A stretch of DNA of 15,873 nucleotides, taken from contig JALNVT010000037.1 in assembly GCA_023231265.1 (NCBI GenBank), positions 1 to 15,873 of the forward strand. Direction: 5' to 3'. How positions within the stretch are numbered: position 1 is the stretch's first letter; the number at the start of each line of letters is the position of its first letter. Positions 14,347 through 15,873 of the stretch are shown piece by piece. Position numbers and translations under genes: made by a program. Under the pieces are notes generated by a model, which had not been told where the DNA came from, searched no databases, and saw only the letters and a list, made by a program, of their open reading frames with translations. The stretch is from Sphaerochaetaceae bacterium. GTDB taxonomy: Bacteria; Spirochaetota; Spirochaetia; Sphaerochaetales; Sphaerochaetaceae.

Positions 14347-14433
14347 GTCTTCGAATGAATTTATTGCAAACACAGAGTGCAAGATATAGGTCAACAATAC
14401 AAAAACTCAACAACAATACAGGTATTCAGTCAT

Positions 14434-14449
14434 TGTGATTTTTATCACT
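14434..14449. promoter_or_regulatory. Crp/Fnr-type palindrome upstream of the secreted-protein gene
   Basis: TGTGATTTTTATCACT matches TGTGA-N6-TCACA at 9 of 10 defined positions. It overlaps a TATAAA box (14449-14454), so if that is a promoter the site would more likely repress. The regulator is not encoded in the window. Confidence 0.4.
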
Positions 14450-14462
14450 ATAAATTCGTGGG

Positions 14463-14486
14463 CTCTGTATTTGTGTTGCCACAGAG
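14463..14486 (+). repeat. Hairpin in the leader of the secreted-protein gene
   Basis: CTCTGT (14463-14468) pairs with ACAGAG (14481-14486) around a 12-nt loop, 37 nt before the start codon. It has no long T run, so a terminator is unlikely; a leader structure is possible. Confidence 0.3.
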
Positions 14487-14523
14487 GCTCTTTCGATTCA
14501 GAATGAAACAACGGAAAGGGAAA

Positions 14524-15096
14524 ATGAAGAAACTAATTACATCAATAACGATACTTACAATAGCAATGGCATCTATCTTTGCAGCTGAGAGCAGATCCCT
14601 CGATTTCTACATGCACGGAGCTCTTCCAACAGTTGAGCCAACAGTCAGCTTGAAATATGATTCTCAGTACATTGAAGATAATGATGAGATTGATGCATTT
14701 GATTTCTCAAAAACATACACTCAGAGCACTCAGCTCTTCAAGGTCTTGATCTCCCCATACGATACCACTCAGGTTATGACTTTGACATGTGATATACAGA
14801 TTGGAGATTTTTATCTTTACAAAACCGACTCTGATGGAGAGTACACCACAGAGATAATAGATGTTGGACCGACTCCAACTCTTGATGTCTACCCAATCGA
14901 TAAATATGAGTTTGCAAGTGGCTCTCAGTACACAGACTCTCATAAAGCTTTCGACATAACACTTCCAGAGGGCAAATACACCTTCGAAGAAGATACAGTT
15001 GCAACATTCAGAGTGAATGTGACACCCGAAGACTCCTCTTATATCGCAGGCTCCTATCGAAGCTTGATCACATTGGGATTCACTTTGGACTATTGA
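14524..15096 (+). CDS. Small secreted protein of unknown family
   Basis: The 190-residue protein starts with a clear signal peptide: MKK, a hydrophobic core (LITSITILTIAMASIF) and a likely cleavage after AxA-like FAA before ESRSLD. There is no lipobox Cys. The mature part of about 170 residues is rich in Thr, Asp, Ser and Tyr, nearly free of Cys, and reads as alternating beta strands, ending AGSYRSLITLGFTLDY. That ending, with a terminal aromatic strand, is reminiscent of periplasmic or surface beta-sandwich proteins, but no family is recognised. In-frame starts at 14377 and 14503 are possible, but only the ATG at 14524 places the signal peptide at the N-terminus, just after a GGAAAGGG ribosome binding site. 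Monocistronic, between two terminators. Confidence 0.85.
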   Translation: MKKLITSITILTIAMASIFAAESRSLDFYMHGALPTVEPTVSLKYDSQYIEDNDEIDAFDFSKTYTQSTQLFKVLISPYDTTQVMTLTCDIQIGDFYLYKTDSDGEYTTEIIDVGPTPTLDVYPIDKYEFASGSQYTDSHKAFDITLPEGKYTFEEDTVATFRVNVTPEDSSYIAGSYRSLITLGFTLDY

Positions 15097-15120
15097 TATA
15101 AAAGATAATACAAACAAAAA

Positions 15121-15155
15121 GCCACTCAAGCTGCAACAGGATTAAGTGGTTTTTA
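15121..15155 (+). terminator. Rho-independent terminator after the secreted-protein gene
   Basis: GCCACT (15121-15126) pairs with AGTGGT (15145-15150, one G-U pair), with a small inner CTG/CAG helix in the loop, and is followed by TTTTTAT. Confidence 0.75.
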
Positions 15156-15167
15156 TATTCAAAAGAT

Positions 15168-15207
15168 AATGAGCTGAATATCAGGATATCTGATTTCACA
15201 GCTCATT
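15168..15207. terminator. Long hairpin between convergent genes, probable second terminator
   Basis: AATGAGCTG (15168-15176) pairs perfectly with 15199-15207, and ATCAG (15180-15184) with CTGAT (15190-15194), making a two-part stem. TCATTTTTATT follows on the plus strand and ATCTTTTG on the minus strand, so it could end transcription from the histidine-phosphatase gene. Confidence 0.55.
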
Positions 15208-15243
15208 TCATTTTTATTATTGTTTGTTTATTGATTGTTGAGT

Positions 15244-15873
15244 TTAATAGAATTCAGGACAATAATCGCCCATTCCTCTAGCCTGTGGTTTTAACTTATT
15301 TGCATAGAGATGTGATGTATCAGCAACACATAGAGCTCTTGGAACTGCCCATTTGTCAGATCTCTGATCAAAATACATATCAGTCACAGAAGATGGCCAG
15401 CTGTAGAATCCACAGAAAACAAGTGGTAGGGGGATTCCAAGTAGATATGATATGAAGTACAGACAAGTACCATTATGAGTGAAGATTGCAATTCTATCAT
15501 CATTCTTCTTAATAACTTCAAATCTACCATTAACTCTTTTATAACCAAGAGATAACATGAATTCATCACATTGAGCTGTGAATTTATCCCAACTAGCTAT
15601 CACCCTTGGGTTATCAAAAGGAAAATTCTCTGTCCATGTATCAGCTGTAGGCATCTTATCAGATTTACGAACTGTCTCACCATATGTGCCCCAAATACAG
15701 TATTCCTTTCCATCTTGAACAATCTTCAGCTCTTCAGGTTCCATAAACCATTTATTGATGTTTATATCCAAATTCAAAAGTTTGGCAGTTGGAGCTGCTG
15801 TTAATTTTGCTCTGACCATATTTGAACTAAAAATTTTATTAACTCCAACTTCTTTCAATTTTAGAGCTAAAGC
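15244..15873 (-). CDS. Histidine phosphatase superfamily protein, 5' end cut by window edge
   Basis: The minus-strand frame is open to the right edge, so the N-terminus with the expected catalytic RHG motif lies outside. Visible parts include the typical ALALKLKEVGVNKIFSSNMV at the left end of the fragment, with Arg in MVRAKLTA, and the second catalytic His in IAIFTHNGTCLYF (the usual 'H-x-G' strand after beta-strand 4). About 209 residues are seen. Members act on phosphoglycerate, sugar phosphates or other phosphoesters; the substrate cannot be told here. A TTG at 15858 could be read as a start but sits inside the domain and is rejected. The C-terminal half (about 70 residues after the second His) is longer than a minimal domain. 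Confidence 0.85.
   Translation of the reverse strand, partial: ALALKLKEVGVNKIFSSNMVRAKLTAAPTAKLLNLDININKWFMEPEELKIVQDGKEYCIWGTYGETVRKSDKMPTADTWTENFPFDNPRVIASWDKFTAQCDEFMLSLGYKRVNGRFEVIKKNDDRIAIFTHNGTCLYFISYLLGIPLPLVFCGFYSWPSSVTDMYFDQRSDKWAVPRALCVADTSHLYANKLKPQARGMGDYCPEFY

Noticed and set aside
14377..14523. N-terminal extension of the secreted protein from 14377
   Set aside because: It would bury the signal peptide 50 residues inside the protein and read through the palindrome and hairpin in the leader.
15856..15858. TTG at 15858 as start of the histidine phosphatase
   Set aside because: The frame stays open to the edge and the residues before it match the family; the RHG motif must lie upstream, outside the window.

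Overview
The window is AT-rich, chromosomal-type bacterial DNA with compact genes on both strands. The best guess at origin is a spirochaete, probably Treponema-like or a related gut or rumen lineage. The reasons are the DUF4954 protein, the run nif3-lspA followed by a small two-TM protein, the low GC and the AT-rich spacers. This is inference from gene content; there is no rRNA marker here. No tRNA, rRNA, CRISPR array, insertion sequence or phage gene was seen.

Left half (1-8045): a DUF4954 left-handed beta-helix protein runs off the left edge on the minus strand. Divergent to it is an HGGG-type alpha/beta hydrolase whose nucleophile serine is replaced by glycine. A strong bidirectional terminator separates this from a minus-strand operon: nif3-family protein, lspA (TTG start), a two-TM protein and a GH43-like beta-propeller protein. 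Divergent from nif3 is a Lon-like protease of the AAA_32/YcbZ type. The four genes that begin these transcription units lack a Shine-Dalgarno sequence and have a -10-like box only 6-7 nt before the ATG, which suggests leaderless mRNAs.

Middle (8017-9545): a two-gene minus-strand operon encodes RsmI (16S rRNA C1402 2'-O-methyltransferase) and a SpoU/TrmH RNA methyltransferase. The latter overlaps the Lon-like gene tail to tail by 29 bp.

Right half (9546-14346): this is the most striking region, a phage-shock-protein (Psp) envelope-stress locus. It has two separate sigma-54-driven operons around one pspF-type activator gene: pspA1-pspC1, and pspA2-pspB-like-pspC2-DUF4097 ('Toastrack'). Both pspA genes have textbook GG-N10-GC (-24/-12) promoters. 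A shared palindrome, TGGTA-N5-TACCA, occurs upstream of both, as a helically phased pair in front of pspA1 and as one copy in the leader of pspF. The likely wiring is PspF binding these sites to activate both operons and limit its own gene, PspA variants guarding the membrane and restraining PspF, and PspB/PspC/Toastrack acting as the membrane sensing part.

Right end (14347-15873): a small secreted protein of unknown family with a Crp-like palindrome upstream, then a histidine-phosphatase gene on the minus strand cut by the window edge.
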